Positions 9,258-18,686 of a DNA stretch of 64,000 bases are shown here, piece after piece. The notes beneath the pieces were generated by a model. The model did no database searches and was not told where the DNA came from. It saw nothing but the letters and a program-made list of their open reading frames with translations. Origin of the DNA: Fictibacillus nanhaiensis (lineage in GTDB: Bacteria; Bacillota; Bacilli; Bacillales; Fictibacillaceae); the NCBI RefSeq assembly GCF_023715445.1, contig NZ_JAMBOD010000002.1, positions 1 to 64,000 of the forward strand, read 5' to 3'. The translations under genes and the position numbers were made by a program. The stretch's first letter is position 1. Each line of letters opens with the position of its first letter.

Positions 9258-10406
9258 CTATTTAGACCTCGCCTTATTAATTTTGGTTATGATGCCGCTA
9301 TATTTCTTTAATACATTTTCAAAATAGAAATCTTTTATTCTTTTTTTATTTTCCATTGCCATTTTCTCACTTAATTGCTGATCATTCATTATAGCTTTGA
9401 TATTTTTTGAATATCCATGTACATCTTCTGGACTTATTAAGTACCCACCTTTACCATTGTCGACTAGGTCTGAATTCCCTCTTATATCGGAACCCACTAC
9501 AGGTAACCCTGCGGCCATAGCCTCCATTAGGGATAAAGAAAGACCTTCCCTATAAGATGGGAAAGCAAATAAATCAGAAGCCTTACAAATTTCATCTATA
9601 TCATTGCGATAACCCATTAGGATTAATTGTTCTTCTATACCTAATTCTTGGGCCAATGCTTTTAATTGGCTCTCCAAGGGCCCTTGTCCGCAGATTAAGT
9701 ATTTAATATTTCTATTTTTTATCTTCGCTATTGCTTTAATGATTACTTCATGGTTTTTATTTTTATTTAGCTCGCCGACGGAGAGAATTATAAAGCTATC
9801 TTTTTTTACTCCTATTTCTCTTTTCTTTTCGTTCTTATCCACTTCTATTTCATTAAACCTTTTATTATCTAGACCAACACCTGGTATATATTCAATACTA
9901 TTGGCCTTAAACTTTTTTGCTCTTTTATAATCCTCTTTATTTAAAGTAAGTAATATATCTGTATATCTTGAGAGCCATTTTTCAACAGGGTAATATATCA
10001 ACCAATTCAGAAATGGTGCTCCTTTGTAAAAATGGAACCCATGTGCTGTATATATAACATTAGTATTTTTTTTCCTAGCATCTTTTGCAGCTAGACGGGT
10101 TAAAGCTCCACCCACAGGTGTATGACAATGAATAATATCAAATTCATTGGAGTCAATAATATCTTTTAGTTGTTTATATGTTTTAAAATTATTATATTTA
10201 ATTGGAGACCTCTCAAAAGGAAGGTTATAATAATTATCGCAATAAGGTATGACACAGTCTTCTTTATTTTCATAATCGTTCTTTGCACAAACAGATGTCT
10301 CATACCCATTCTCCTTATACCATTTTAAAAAGGGAATATGGAACACCATGATATGAGCTTTTACGACAGTAGCAACAAACAATACTTTTTTCTTTTCCAT
10401 TTTCAT
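9258..10406 (-). CDS. Family 4 glycosyltransferase, EpsD-like
   Basis: A 382-residue GT-B enzyme. The N-terminal stretch LFVATVVKAHIMVFHIPFLK, the FDIIHCHTPVGG segment and the donor-site FAFPSYREGLSLSLMEAM (near 280) resemble Bacillus EpsD-type exopolysaccharide glycosyltransferases. The ATGA overlap with the upstream epimerase gene suggests coupling. A second ATG two codons in (10400) has the better spacing to the GGAG site, so the true start may be there. It probably adds an early sugar to the repeat unit. Confidence 0.9.
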   Translation of the reverse strand: MKMEKKKVLFVATVVKAHIMVFHIPFLKWYKENGYETSVCAKNDYENKEDCVIPYCDNYYNLPFERSPIKYNNFKTYKQLKDIIDSNEFDIIHCHTPVGGALTRLAAKDARKKNTNVIYTAHGFHFYKGAPFLNWLIYYPVEKWLSRYTDILLTLNKEDYKRAKKFKANSIEYIPGVGLDNKRFNEIEVDKNEKKREIGVKKDSFIILSVGELNKNKNHEVIIKAIAKIKNRNIKYLICGQGPLESQLKALAQELGIEEQLILMGYRNDIDEICKASDLFAFPSYREGLSLSLMEAMAAGLPVVGSDIRGNSDLVDNGKGGYLISPEDVHGYSKNIKAIMNDQQLSEKMAMENKKRIKDFYFENVLKKYSGIITKINKARSK

Positions 10407-11245
10407 TTCTCCGTTAATCTTATAGATGTTTCAAAATCATAAATCGTATATCTATTTTTGTATTCATCTATTTGCTTGTCATATACCAAGTCACCAAATA
10501 CTTTCTTTATTGTGCTAATACTAATTAGTCTTAGGATTAAATTAAACAATTTAGTCATCCTCATCTTGGTCCCATGTAATTCTGCTATCATTTTGACCAT
10601 TTCTGATGTACATACATAGTCAGCATTCTGAGGGAAGAACAAACCAGATTTAGATTCGTCTATTATTAATCGTAAAAATTCACATAGATTACCAATGTAA
10701 ATCATACTACGCTTATTCTCAATACTTGGAAATATTGGAAGTTTTCGTGCGAGATTTCCTAATCTTGCATAGTTACCTTTACAACCTTTACCATAAATCA
10801 TTGGTGGACGAATAAATGCAATCTTAAATTCATTACTCCCTAAGGGGTTTATTAATTCCTCTGCTTGTAGTTTAGATTTGCCATAATTACTTTTAGGTTT
10901 AAGTGGGGAGTTTTTATCAATTACACCACTTTCAATTCCATAAACACTCATGGAACTAAGGAATATGAACTGTTTAACACCTTCTCTTTTTGCTTTTTGA
11001 GAAACTTCATACGCCAAGTCACGGTTTACCCTATAATAAAGGTGTGCGTTTTCCTTTGTTTCCTTTATATGTGCTATCCCAGCTACATGAAGTACCACAT
11101 CATACACCGAGAATTCCTTTTCTTTCCAACCATTATTTCTTAAGCTAATACAGTCTATAGAATATTTATCGGGATTTTTTCCAAGCCACTTCACTAGGCT
11201 CATCCCTACGTAACTATTTTTACCTGTTATTAATATCTTCTTCAT
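10403..11245 (-). CDS. NAD-dependent sugar epimerase/dehydratase
   Basis: A 280-residue extended-SDR protein. It has a slightly divergent nucleotide-binding GKNSYVG (near 7), VVLHVAGIAH, FLSSMSVYG and the catalytic YGKSK (near 136). Such WbpV/Gne-like enzymes epimerise or reduce UDP-linked sugars for polysaccharide synthesis. It is shorter than GalE, and the usual glycine motif TGxxGxxG is relaxed, so the exact reaction is open. It overlaps neighbours by 4 bp on both sides in the operon. Confidence 0.82.
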   Translation of the reverse strand: MKKILITGKNSYVGMSLVKWLGKNPDKYSIDCISLRNNGWKEKEFSVYDVVLHVAGIAHIKETKENAHLYYRVNRDLAYEVSQKAKREGVKQFIFLSSMSVYGIESGVIDKNSPLKPKSNYGKSKLQAEELINPLGSNEFKIAFIRPPMIYGKGCKGNYARLGNLARKLPIFPSIENKRSMIYIGNLCEFLRLIIDESKSGLFFPQNADYVCTSEMVKMIAELHGTKMRMTKLFNLILRLISISTIKKVFGDLVYDKQIDEYKNRYTIYDFETSIRLTEK

Positions 11246-11871
11246 TTAGAAATGCTCTCCTTACTACTAGCAACTTCCTTCTTAGCTCCAGTCCCACCTT
11301 CAACAACTCCATCGCTCTTCACAACACTTACAATGGTACCAAAGAAACACTTAACATCCATCCCAAGACTAATCTTCTGAACATACTCCCCATCCAACTT
11401 TGCCTTTACCTCAATAGGAAGTTCGTCTCTACCATTAATCTGCGCCCATCCGGTAAGTCCTGGAGGAACATCATTAGCACCATATTTATCTCTTTCTTTT
11501 ATCAAGTCATACTGATTCCAAAGTGCTGGTCTTGGCCCAATAATACTCATCCGCCCAACAAAGATATTCCAGATCTGTGGTAGCTCATCAAGTGAAGTTT
11601 TCCTCAGGAATTTACCCATCTTTGTGATATACTGTTCTGGATTACCTAATAAATGAGTTGGAGTGTCCTTAGGCGTATCTATTCTCATGGTACGAAACTT
11701 CAAGATATTAAAATGTGTCTTGTTGATACCGACACGTTTTTGCTTAAACAGAACCGGCCCTCTTGAGTCAATCTTAATAGAAATGATTAAAATTAAATAA
11801 ATCGGTGATAATACTATAAGTCCAATTAAAGAAAGAATAATATCTATCAATCTTTTAATTTTCATATACAT
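11242..11871 (-). CDS. Bacterial sugar transferase (priming phosphoglycosyltransferase), EpsL-like
   Basis: A monotopic phosphoglycosyltransferase that starts repeat-unit assembly by moving a sugar-1-phosphate onto undecaprenyl phosphate. The single N-terminal hydrophobic segment (about residues 6-28), KQKRVGINKTHFNILKFRTM, SLDELPQ with the catalytic Asp-Glu pair, and GPRPAL are family hallmarks. A longer frame reaches 11946. I chose the ATG at 11871 because AAGGAG precedes it by about 10 nt, giving 209 residues, the normal family length. Confidence 0.92.
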   Translation of the reverse strand: MYMKIKRLIDIILSLIGLIVLSPIYLILIISIKIDSRGPVLFKQKRVGINKTHFNILKFRTMRIDTPKDTPTHLLGNPEQYITKMGKFLRKTSLDELPQIWNIFVGRMSIIGPRPALWNQYDLIKERDKYGANDVPPGLTGWAQINGRDELPIEVKAKLDGEYVQKISLGMDVKCFFGTIVSVVKSDGVVEGGTGAKKEVASSKESISK

Positions 11872-12104
11872 GCGTGTAACACTCCTTAAAAAGCTATTTT
11901 TTAGTAAGTTAGGACTTAGTTGGAAATCATTAGACTCTCCATCCAACTACTAATCCACTAAACAACCTAATTAATATACCTGATGTAATATCTATTCAAT
12001 CTACAAAACATATACAAGAAAATTATTCACTTCATTACACAATAGCCGAGTTTCTACTATTATATATACCTGCAATATTAGCTTCTTTCTTACCTACCCA
12101 ACAT

Positions 12105-12140
12105 ACAAGCGGGATCCTTACAAAAAAGGACCCCACTTGT
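12105..12140 (-). other. Strong hairpin between dehydratase and sugar transferase genes
   Basis: A 15-bp stem with two G-U pairs and a 6-nt loop lies just after the stop of the CapD-like gene. No U-run follows on the minus strand, so it is not a classic terminator. It could be a partial attenuator or an RNA-processing/stability element within the operon. Confidence 0.6.
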
Positions 12141-12144
12141 TTCT

Positions 12145-13965
12145 TTAATTCACATTCTTCACTAATAATGTTTCTTTTTTATTTGCTAACTCCAAAACAT
12201 AATCAGATAAAAAACGAGCATCAAATGATTGATGATTTTCAATGAGGTTAGATACTCTCTCATAATCAAATTCGACGGTTTTCCCTATAAAAATCTTTGG
12301 GAAAACCTCTTTTTTGTGCACTTCATTTTCCCCTAAGAGTTCTTCATACATCTTCTCACCAGGACGAATACCTGCATATTTAATCCCGATCTCTTCGATG
12401 TTGTATCCGGAAAGATGAATAAGGTTCTTTGCTAAGTCTACAATCTTAACGGGTTCTCCCATATCCAAGACGAAGATTTCTCCACCACGAGCTAACGCAC
12501 CCGCTTGCATAACTAATCGTGAAGCTTCTGGTATCGTCATAAAATACCGGGTCATATCAGGATGTGTAACCGTAACTGGCCCACCAGATTGAATTTGCTT
12601 TTTGAACAATGGAATAACTGACCCTCTGCTACCCAAAACATTCCCGAATCGTACAGCTACATAATTTGTCTGGCTTGTTTTATTTAATTGTTGAATGACC
12701 ATTTCAGCTATTCGTTTCGTTGATCCCATTACATTAGTTGGGTTTACAGCTTTATCAGTAGATACAAGTACAAATGTCTTTACTCCGAACATATCTGCAG
12801 CTTCTGCCACATTTTTTGTTCCGATTACATTGTTCTTAACCGCTTCTTTCGGGTTATATTCCATTAACGGCACATGCTTATGAGCAGCAGCATGATAAAC
12901 TACATCTGGCGCATGTACACTCATTACTTCAAAAATACGGTCACGGTCTTGTACATCTGCAATAATAGGTATAATTTCAAAATCTTTACCGTGTCTATTT
13001 CGTAATTCCATGTCGATTTGATAGATGGAGTTTTCACCATGCCCTAATAATAGAAGTTTATTTGGTTTGAATTTGCTTACTTGGCGGCAGATCTCGGAAC
13101 CAATTGATCCACCAGCCCCTGTAACAAGAATGGTTTTACCCGTAATTTTCTTAGAAATACTTTCCATGTCTAACTGAACGGGTTCTCTTCCTAGTAAGTC
13201 CTCAACTTGAACTTCACGGAATTGGTTGACTGCTACTTTACCAGAAACAATATCCTCAATCATAGGCATGATTTGAGTTTTTGCATTTGTTTTGCTGCAC
13301 TCTTGATATATCTTCTGAATTTCTTTTTTACTTAATGAAGGAATGGCGATAATGATATTTTCAATGTTAAGTTTTTCTACTAATGTCGGAATATCTTTTG
13401 TTCTTCCGAAAACCGTTACCCCATAAATTTGCAGCTTTTCTTTTTTAGGGTCATCATCTACAAATCCTACTGGTAGAAGGTCTGTATCGTGACTCTTAAT
13501 CAACTGGCGTACTAACATGGATCCTGCAGATCCAGCGCCAATGATTAGAGCACGGCTTTTTTTCACTTCTGGGCGTAAGTAATAGTCTCTATACATTCTC
13601 CACGAAAAACGAGAACCACCAATTAGAATAATATGTAGCATCCAAGTAATTCCCAATACACGTACATAAACATTACCATTAACAATAAACTGTATAATTG
13701 CAGCTGATAGTATAGATAGTGTTACAGCACGTACTATACCCAGCATTTCCCCAATGCTTGCATACTCCCACGCTTTTTGATATAGACGATATTTGAATGC
13801 AAACAAATGATGGCTAGCGAGTAAAGCGATGGAGCTAATGACGAGTGTTTTAAATGTATAGATGTTGAAGTAAGGATGAAGAGTGAAATAGCCCATATAA
13901 ATGGCTGTTAAAACAATCACTGAATCAAGTAAGATCAACATCGATACTCGTTTTTGATAGCTCAA
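12145..13965 (-). CDS. UDP-sugar 4,6-dehydratase/epimerase, CapD/EpsC family, membrane-anchored
   Basis: A 606-residue protein with four N-terminal membrane segments (about 1-120), a CoA-binding-like Rossmann domain (GAGSAGS near 142) and a C-terminal SDR domain (VTGAGGSIGSE near 284, VLVSTDKAVNPTNVMGSTK near 390). This is the usual architecture of enzymes converting UDP-GlcNAc to a 4-keto-6-deoxy sugar at the start of rare-sugar synthesis. The start is TTG with GAAGGGA upstream. In the kinase-controlled capsule systems of Firmicutes, EpsC/CapD-type proteins are substrates of the BY-kinase encoded upstream. Confidence 0.93.
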   Translation of the reverse strand: MSYQKRVSMLILLDSVIVLTAIYMGYFTLHPYFNIYTFKTLVISSIALLASHHLFAFKYRLYQKAWEYASIGEMLGIVRAVTLSILSAAIIQFIVNGNVYVRVLGITWMLHIILIGGSRFSWRMYRDYYLRPEVKKSRALIIGAGSAGSMLVRQLIKSHDTDLLPVGFVDDDPKKEKLQIYGVTVFGRTKDIPTLVEKLNIENIIIAIPSLSKKEIQKIYQECSKTNAKTQIMPMIEDIVSGKVAVNQFREVQVEDLLGREPVQLDMESISKKITGKTILVTGAGGSIGSEICRQVSKFKPNKLLLLGHGENSIYQIDMELRNRHGKDFEIIPIIADVQDRDRIFEVMSVHAPDVVYHAAAHKHVPLMEYNPKEAVKNNVIGTKNVAEAADMFGVKTFVLVSTDKAVNPTNVMGSTKRIAEMVIQQLNKTSQTNYVAVRFGNVLGSRGSVIPLFKKQIQSGGPVTVTHPDMTRYFMTIPEASRLVMQAGALARGGEIFVLDMGEPVKIVDLAKNLIHLSGYNIEEIGIKYAGIRPGEKMYEELLGENEVHKKEVFPKIFIGKTVEFDYERVSNLIENHQSFDARFLSDYVLELANKKETLLVKNVN

Positions 13966-14012
13966 ATTAAATCCCTTCTTTTCATTGTATTTATAGGTGT
14001 TTAATTTTCATT

Positions 14013-14038
14013 AAGTTAAGTTCTATTCAACTTAACTT
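14013..14038 (-). other. Perfect 10-bp hairpin upstream of the CapD-like gene
   Basis: AAGTTAAGTT pairs with AACTTAACTT around a 6-nt loop in the space after galU. No U-run follows on the transcribed strand. It is the second of three such hairpins inside this operon. Confidence 0.5.
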
Positions 14039-14040
14039 TA

Positions 14041-14925
14041 TTACGTACTAACTTTTATCTTTTCCAGAAGCCGTTCAAGCTCTAGTAATAGCTGAGGACT
14101 AATTTCTTTGTCTTTTAACGCAAATTCAATTGTCGTCATAATAAATCCGAGTTTTTCACCAACATCGTAACGAGTTCCTTCAAAATCATAAGCAAACACT
14201 CTTTGATACTTATTTAACTTTTGAATTGCATCCGTTAACTGGATTTCTCCGCCTGCACCGGTTTCCTGTTCATCAAGATAAGTGAAAATTTCTGGCGTTA
14301 AGATATAACGCCCCATTATCGCTAAGTTAGAAGGAGCAGTACCTTGCTTCGGTTTTTCTACAAAGTTTTTAACACCATATAAGTTATTAAAGCTACTTGA
14401 TGGTTCAATGATTCCATAACGATGTGTTTGATCTTCTGGCACTTGTTGGACACCAATGATAGAAGCGGTCGTTTCTTCATACTTTTCTATCAGTTGCTTC
14501 AAACATGGTTTTTCCGCTTGGACGATGTCATCCCCGAGTAGTACGGCAAAAGGCTCATCTCCAATAAATTTTTTCGCACAATTTACCGCATGACCTAAAC
14601 CTTTTGGCTCTTTCTGCCGAATATAATGTATATCAGCTAATTTTGAGGACTGTTTGACTTTCTCTAATAAGTCAAACTTACCCTTCTCAAACAGGTTCTG
14701 CTCGAGCTCGAAGGCATGGTCGAAATGATCTTCAATCGCTCGTTTGCCTTTACCTGTCACAATAATAATGTCTTCGATGCCCGATTCGATGGCTTCTTCA
14801 ACGATGTACTGAATCGTTGGTTTGTCCACAATCGGCAGCATTTCTTTAGGCATGGCTTTAGTTGCCGGCAGAAAACGGGTCCCTAATCCTGCTGCCGGAA
14901 TAATGGCCTTTCTTACTTTTTTCAT
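14041..14925 (-). CDS. galU: UTP-glucose-1-phosphate uridylyltransferase
   Basis: This enzyme makes UDP-glucose from UTP and glucose-1-phosphate, feeding exopolysaccharide, teichoic acid glucosylation and glycolipids. The nucleotidyltransferase signature [19 protein letters not shown] (residues 11-29) is intact, as are [13 protein letters not shown], the Mg-site GDD (near 146) and NFVEKPK (near 185). At 294 residues it matches GalU/GtaB. GGAGG lies upstream with long spacing. With galE at the far end, the cluster makes its own UDP-Glc/UDP-Gal supply. Confidence 0.95.
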   Translation of the reverse strand: MKKVRKAIIPAAGLGTRFLPATKAMPKEMLPIVDKPTIQYIVEEAIESGIEDIIIVTGKGKRAIEDHFDHAFELEQNLFEKGKFDLLEKVKQSSKLADIHYIRQKEPKGLGHAVNCAKKFIGDEPFAVLLGDDIVQAEKPCLKQLIEKYEETTASIIGVQQVPEDQTHRYGIIEPSSSFNNLYGVKNFVEKPKQGTAPSNLAIMGRYILTPEIFTYLDEQETGAGGEIQLTDAIQKLNKYQRVFAYDFEGTRYDVGEKLGFIMTTIEFALKDKEISPQLLLELERLLEKIKVST

Positions 14926-14943
14926 TATTAAGGTTGTCCTCCT

Positions 14944-15711
14944 TTAAAAGATTCCTAGAAACTTCTTTTTCCGAATATGAGAAGGAGGTTCAATTAGTAT
15001 GCTTTCTCCTCTCAAGACTAACTCCGCATTCTCTTGCAGATAATATCTTGTGCTTATTCCATATTGTTTTTCGATGATCTCATATGCTTTTGTGAGATGA
15101 AAACCGCGACTGCTCGTATTATGTGCATCTGATGCAATAAAGTGTGCCATGTTTGACTTAATCAGATCGTGTGAGAAATTCATGATTTTCTTTCCAAAGT
15201 TACCGATTATAGAATTAGCTGTAATTTGAGTGAGAGCACCTTCAATAATGAGGTCGTATAATAGGACTGGATTCTCTATAATTTCGCTGTTACGTTCAGG
15301 GTGAACGATAATCGGTGTATAGTTTCTAAGACTTAATTCATATAGAGTTTCTGCGGCGTATGCTGGGACATTACTTGAAGGAAATTCAATAAGTATATAT
15401 TTCGACTGGTGGTGCAACGGCAATAAAACATCCCGATCAAGGTCATCAATTAATTCTTTATACAGTCGAATCTCTTGTCCGGGTAAGATATGAAGCGGAA
15501 TATTTCTTTGACTTAGTTCTGCATTTAATAGATGTACATTCTCTAAAATGGAGCTTTTTTCATTTTCATATCTTCCATTTCGATGATGTGGTGTTGCATA
15601 GAGATGCGTGATCCCCTCTCGCACGGCAGCTTCTGCCATTCTTACAGCATCCTCTAAATTCTGAGCTCCATCATCAATTCCCGGCAAAATATGACTATGT
15701 ATGTCTATCAT
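14944..15711 (-). CDS. Tyrosine-protein phosphatase CpsB/CapC/YwqE (PHP family)
   Basis: A metal-dependent phosphotyrosine phosphatase that reverses the autophosphorylation of the BY-kinase and so tunes polymer length and output. The PHP-domain motifs are visible: MIDIHSHILPGIDDGA at the N-terminus, YATPHHR (near 40), GQEIRLY (near 80), VHPERN (near 138) and SDAHN (near 194). It is 255 residues long, as in the family. It follows the kinase gene after a 157-bp gap that holds a strong hairpin. Confidence 0.93.
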   Translation of the reverse strand: MIDIHSHILPGIDDGAQNLEDAVRMAEAAVREGITHLYATPHHRNGRYENEKSSILENVHLLNAELSQRNIPLHILPGQEIRLYKELIDDLDRDVLLPLHHQSKYILIEFPSSNVPAYAAETLYELSLRNYTPIIVHPERNSEIIENPVLLYDLIIEGALTQITANSIIGNFGKKIMNFSHDLIKSNMAHFIASDAHNTSSRGFHLTKAYEIIEKQYGISTRYYLQENAELVLRGESILIEPPSHIRKKKFLGIF

Positions 15712-15737
15712 AGAAGTTCTCCACCTTTTAAAGGACT

Positions 15738-15770
15738 ATAGAACTAGTACTTTTTGTGTACTAGTTCTAT
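15738..15770 (-). other. Perfect 13-bp hairpin between kinase and phosphatase genes
   Basis: ATAGAACTAGTAC and its exact complement flank a 7-nt loop. The stem is not followed by a U-run in the transcribed direction, so simple intrinsic termination is not indicated. Read-through control or RNA processing are possible. Confidence 0.55.
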
Positions 15771-15868
15771 TTACTTAATTTCGGAAATCTATCGTTATAT
15801 TACCATAGATACATAATTTTACAACGGTCATCTTTTGTCGAATAAACATGAATATTGTTAAGTAATTA

Positions 15869-16627
15869 TTAATTCGATCCGTAATAGTAGTAATAATTAT
15901 CATTTTTCATTTCTTTTGCGTTTAAAACGGTTCCTAAGATCTTCGCATTCGCATGTTCCAGCAACTCTTTTGATTTAACCGCTGCTTCAATTTCTGTCTT
16001 TCCACTTGAAATAACCAGAATGACGCCATCCACGCGATGGGCTAACAACTGAGCATCCGTTACGGCCATAACGGGCGGTGTATCAAATAAGACGTAATCG
16101 TATAATGAGCTTGCTTCTTCTATTAGATGAGTCATAGACTTTGAATCTATTAATTCAGATGGATTCGGCGGTACTGGTCCACTCGGCAGTACGTCTACAT
16201 CTGGAATCTTTGTCGAGACCACCGCATCTTTAAGCGTGGTTTGACGCGTTAAGACATTTGTTACACCATAAATATTACTCACTTTAAAGGTGTAATGGAC
16301 TGTTGGTTTTCGAAGGTCTCCATCAATGAGAAGTACTCTTTTCCCTTGTTGTGCGAGGACTACCGCTAAATTCGCAACCGTTGTGGACTTCCCTTCTCCA
16401 GGGCCTGATGAAGTAACCATCAACGTTTTAAACTCTTTATCGATCGAAGCAAATTGGATGTTTGTACGAATGGTACGATATTGTTCTGAAATCGGTGATT
16501 TTGGATTAATGTGTGTGATTAAGCTTCGCTGGGTTAGATCTTGAATGGTCTTTCTGAACTTACGACTCAAGGGTTTCACTTCCCATCCGTTTACTTGCTG
16601 CTTTCTTTGAAAAAGGTGCTTTTTCAT
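15869..16627 (-). CDS. BY-type protein tyrosine kinase (CapB/EpsB/YwqD-like)
   Basis: A cytoplasmic bacterial tyrosine kinase that is activated by its membrane partner encoded just upstream. It carries SEQYRTIRTNIQF, Walker A GPGEGKSTT (near 72), Walker A' LLIDGDLRKP (near 99), Walker B VLFDTPP (near 180) and a C-terminal tyrosine cluster YYYYY, the autophosphorylation site. The annotated ATG lies 68 bp inside the upstream gene; a GTG near 16578 in front of KPLSRKF is an alternative start. Phosphorylation state normally controls polymerisation and export. Confidence 0.92.
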   Translation of the reverse strand: MKKHLFQRKQQVNGWEVKPLSRKFRKTIQDLTQRSLITHINPKSPISEQYRTIRTNIQFASIDKEFKTLMVTSSGPGEGKSTTVANLAVVLAQQGKRVLLIDGDLRKPTVHYTFKVSNIYGVTNVLTRQTTLKDAVVSTKIPDVDVLPSGPVPPNPSELIDSKSMTHLIEEASSLYDYVLFDTPPVMAVTDAQLLAHRVDGVILVISSGKTEIEAAVKSKELLEHANAKILGTVLNAKEMKNDNYYYYYGSN

Positions 16628-17306
16628 CGTCTACTGAAATCTTAGGTATCGCCCCAAGAACAGGCAGTCCAAGTATGTTTTGAATATCTTCTTCTGTTTT
16701 TATGGTGTTATCCAAGTACTCCAGTAAGAACGCAATTCCGATACCTGCCATCAATCCAACCACTAATGCGATCGCAATGTTTAGCAATGGTTTCGGTTTG
16801 ATTGGAGAAGGGTTGTCTTTTAGCACAGCCGGAGAAAGAATCTTTACGTTATTAATTTCCATAATTTCATCCACTTCATCTCTAAAAGTTTCTGAAATGG
16901 CATTTGCAATCTTAACTGCTTGAGCAGGATCTTCATCTTGAACCGTTAAACTGAACACTTGTGAATTTTGTTCACTGTTGACGGTAATTTTACTTATTAA
17001 TGTGTCAGTTGATTGCTTCAACTTTAAATCTTCAACCACTATGTCTAAAATGGCAGGGCTTGTTATTATCAATTTATATGTGTTGATCATTTCTACGTTC
17101 GTACGGATTTGGTTTGGATCTAGCGTGGCTTGTTCATTAGATTTTTGGTTAACCAGAATCTGCGTCGAAGCTTGGTAAACCGGTGTAAGAATAAAATAAG
17201 AGATCACACCACTCACTGCCACAGCAACTGCTGCGATAAGCGCAATTAACATCAAACGTTTGCGCAGTGTTTGAGCAATATCTTTCAAGGAAATCGTTTC
17301 TTCCAT
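16560..17306 (-). CDS. Wzz/chain-length determinant, kinase modulator (CapA/EpsA/YwqC-like)
   Basis: A membrane protein with two transmembrane segments (about 17-40 and 170-192) around an extracytoplasmic loop, and a short cytoplasmic tail that activates the BY-kinase. The proline-rich PSPIKPKP before the second segment is typical of Wzz proteins. A frame begins at 17318, but that ATG overlaps the GGAGG at 17312-17316. I therefore chose the ATG at 17306, five bases from that site. It is the first gene of the polysaccharide operon. Confidence 0.92.
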   Translation of the reverse strand: MEETISLKDIAQTLRKRLMLIALIAAVAVAVSGVISYFILTPVYQASTQILVNQKSNEQATLDPNQIRTNVEMINTYKLIITSPAILDIVVEDLKLKQSTDTLISKITVNSEQNSQVFSLTVQDEDPAQAVKIANAISETFRDEVDEIMEINNVKILSPAVLKDNPSPIKPKPLLNIAIALVVGLMAGIGIAFLLEYLDNTIKTEEDIQNILGLPVLGAIPKISVDDEKAPFSKKAASKRMGSETLES

Positions 17307-17543
17307 AAATGCCTCCATCTATGTATTGATTAATTTTTAAGTTCGTTGTATTATATCATACTTATTTGTCAAATTAGGGATTTTTTTATAAAAGTTTGTA
17401 ATACTTGGCAGGTTATTAACATTATTGTAACATAATTATTACAAAAAATAATTTGTTATTGTATTTAGATTATTCAATAAAAGATTGACGTGGTATACTT
17501 TTTGTAGCGATCGAATTCAAAAGGAAAGAAGCGAATAAATCAC

Positions 17544-18440
17544 ATGATCAAATTCTTGAAAATAGCAGCAATTGTTCTCGGACTAGCTGTAGTTGGAGTT
17601 GGCGGATATGTTTATTATCTTTATGATTCCGCAAAAGATGCCGTAACGGAAATGCATGAAAAAGTAGAAACGGATAAACCGAAGCCAATCGTAACGGGTA
17701 ATGAGGAAGATTTGAAACCAATCTCTATCGTGCTGCTTGGTGTTGATGAGCGTGAAGGTGATAGCGGCCGATCGGATACGATGATCATTGTTACCGTTGA
17801 TCCGAAAGACGACAAGATGCTTATGTTCAGCATCCCCCGTGACACACGGACCGAAATTGTTGGAAAAGGTATGGACGATAAAATTAACCACGCTTATGCG
17901 TTCGGTGGAACACAGATGGCGATGGATACGGTAGAGAATTTCCTTGATACACCTATTGACTATTATGTAAAGGTTAATATGGAATCGTTTCGAGACATCG
18001 TGAATGCAGTTGGCGGTGTGGAAGTAAATAATCCATTTGCATTTAAAGAAGGAGAATATACATTTCCAGAAGGACCTCAAGAGCTAAATGGTGATCAAGC
18101 CTTAGCTTATGCAAGAATGAGATACCAAGATCCGAAAGGTGATTTGGGCCGTAACGATCGTCAGCGTCAAGTCATCACTTCTATTATTGATAAAGGGGCA
18201 CGCGTTTCTTCTATTACAAAGTTCGATAACATTCTTGATATTTTAAGTGAAAATGTGAAAACAAATATGACGTTCCAAGAGATGAAAGACATTCAAAAGA
18301 ACTATAAAAGTGCTAGACATAACATCAAATCTACTGAAATTAAGAGTTCAGGCAAGATGATCGGTGGCACCTATTATGGGATTGTCGATGAAACTGAAAA
18401 AGAACGTATCCACAATCTTTTGAATGAATATTTGAAATAA
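17544..18440 (+). CDS. LytR-CpsA-Psr (LCP) family glycopolymer transferase
   Basis: LCP proteins attach undecaprenyl-linked glycopolymers such as teichoic acids or capsule to peptidoglycan outside the membrane. One N-terminal transmembrane segment (about 5-28) is followed by the catalytic domain with LLGVDEREGDSGRSDTMI, FSIPRDTR (near 100) and KINHAYAFGG, holding the conserved Arg and Asp residues. It is 298 residues long. It is divergently transcribed from the polysaccharide operon, so it may anchor that polymer to the wall. AAAGGAAAG lies upstream of the ATG, and TATACT at about 17492 is a candidate -10. Confidence 0.92.
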   Translation: MIKFLKIAAIVLGLAVVGVGGYVYYLYDSAKDAVTEMHEKVETDKPKPIVTGNEEDLKPISIVLLGVDEREGDSGRSDTMIIVTVDPKDDKMLMFSIPRDTRTEIVGKGMDDKINHAYAFGGTQMAMDTVENFLDTPIDYYVKVNMESFRDIVNAVGGVEVNNPFAFKEGEYTFPEGPQELNGDQALAYARMRYQDPKGDLGRNDRQRQVITSIIDKGARVSSITKFDNILDILSENVKTNMTFQEMKDIQKNYKSARHNIKSTEIKSSGKMIGGTYYGIVDETEKERIHNLLNEYLK

Positions 18441-18451
18441 TAGGTATTTGG

Positions 18452-18481
18452 AACCAGACCTTGTAATGGTCTGGTTTTTTG
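18452..18481 (+). terminator. Intrinsic terminator after the LCP gene
   Basis: AACCAGACC and GGTCTGGTT form a 9-bp stem with a 7-nt loop, followed by a T-run. It sits just after the LCP stop codon. Confidence 0.85.
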
Positions 18482-18686
18482 TTATACTTTTTTAATGTAA
18501 TAATTTTTGAAGAGAATTGTTGATAAATAAATAGTGATTGTGTTATTTTTTGCACTTAATATTTTTGTGAAAAAGTAATTATTTTTTCGTAATATTTCGA
18601 CAAAAAATCTTAATTTACACCCATTACCAATTTCATATGAATATGATACCATGATTATAGTAGTATTAAACGAGGAGGAACCGTCT

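Noticed and set aside
17319-17543. SinR control of the polysaccharide operon
   Set aside because: Only one imperfect GTTCGTT (17341-17347) was seen in the divergent promoter region; no palindrome or perfect GTTCTYT match, so control by SinR is not supported here.
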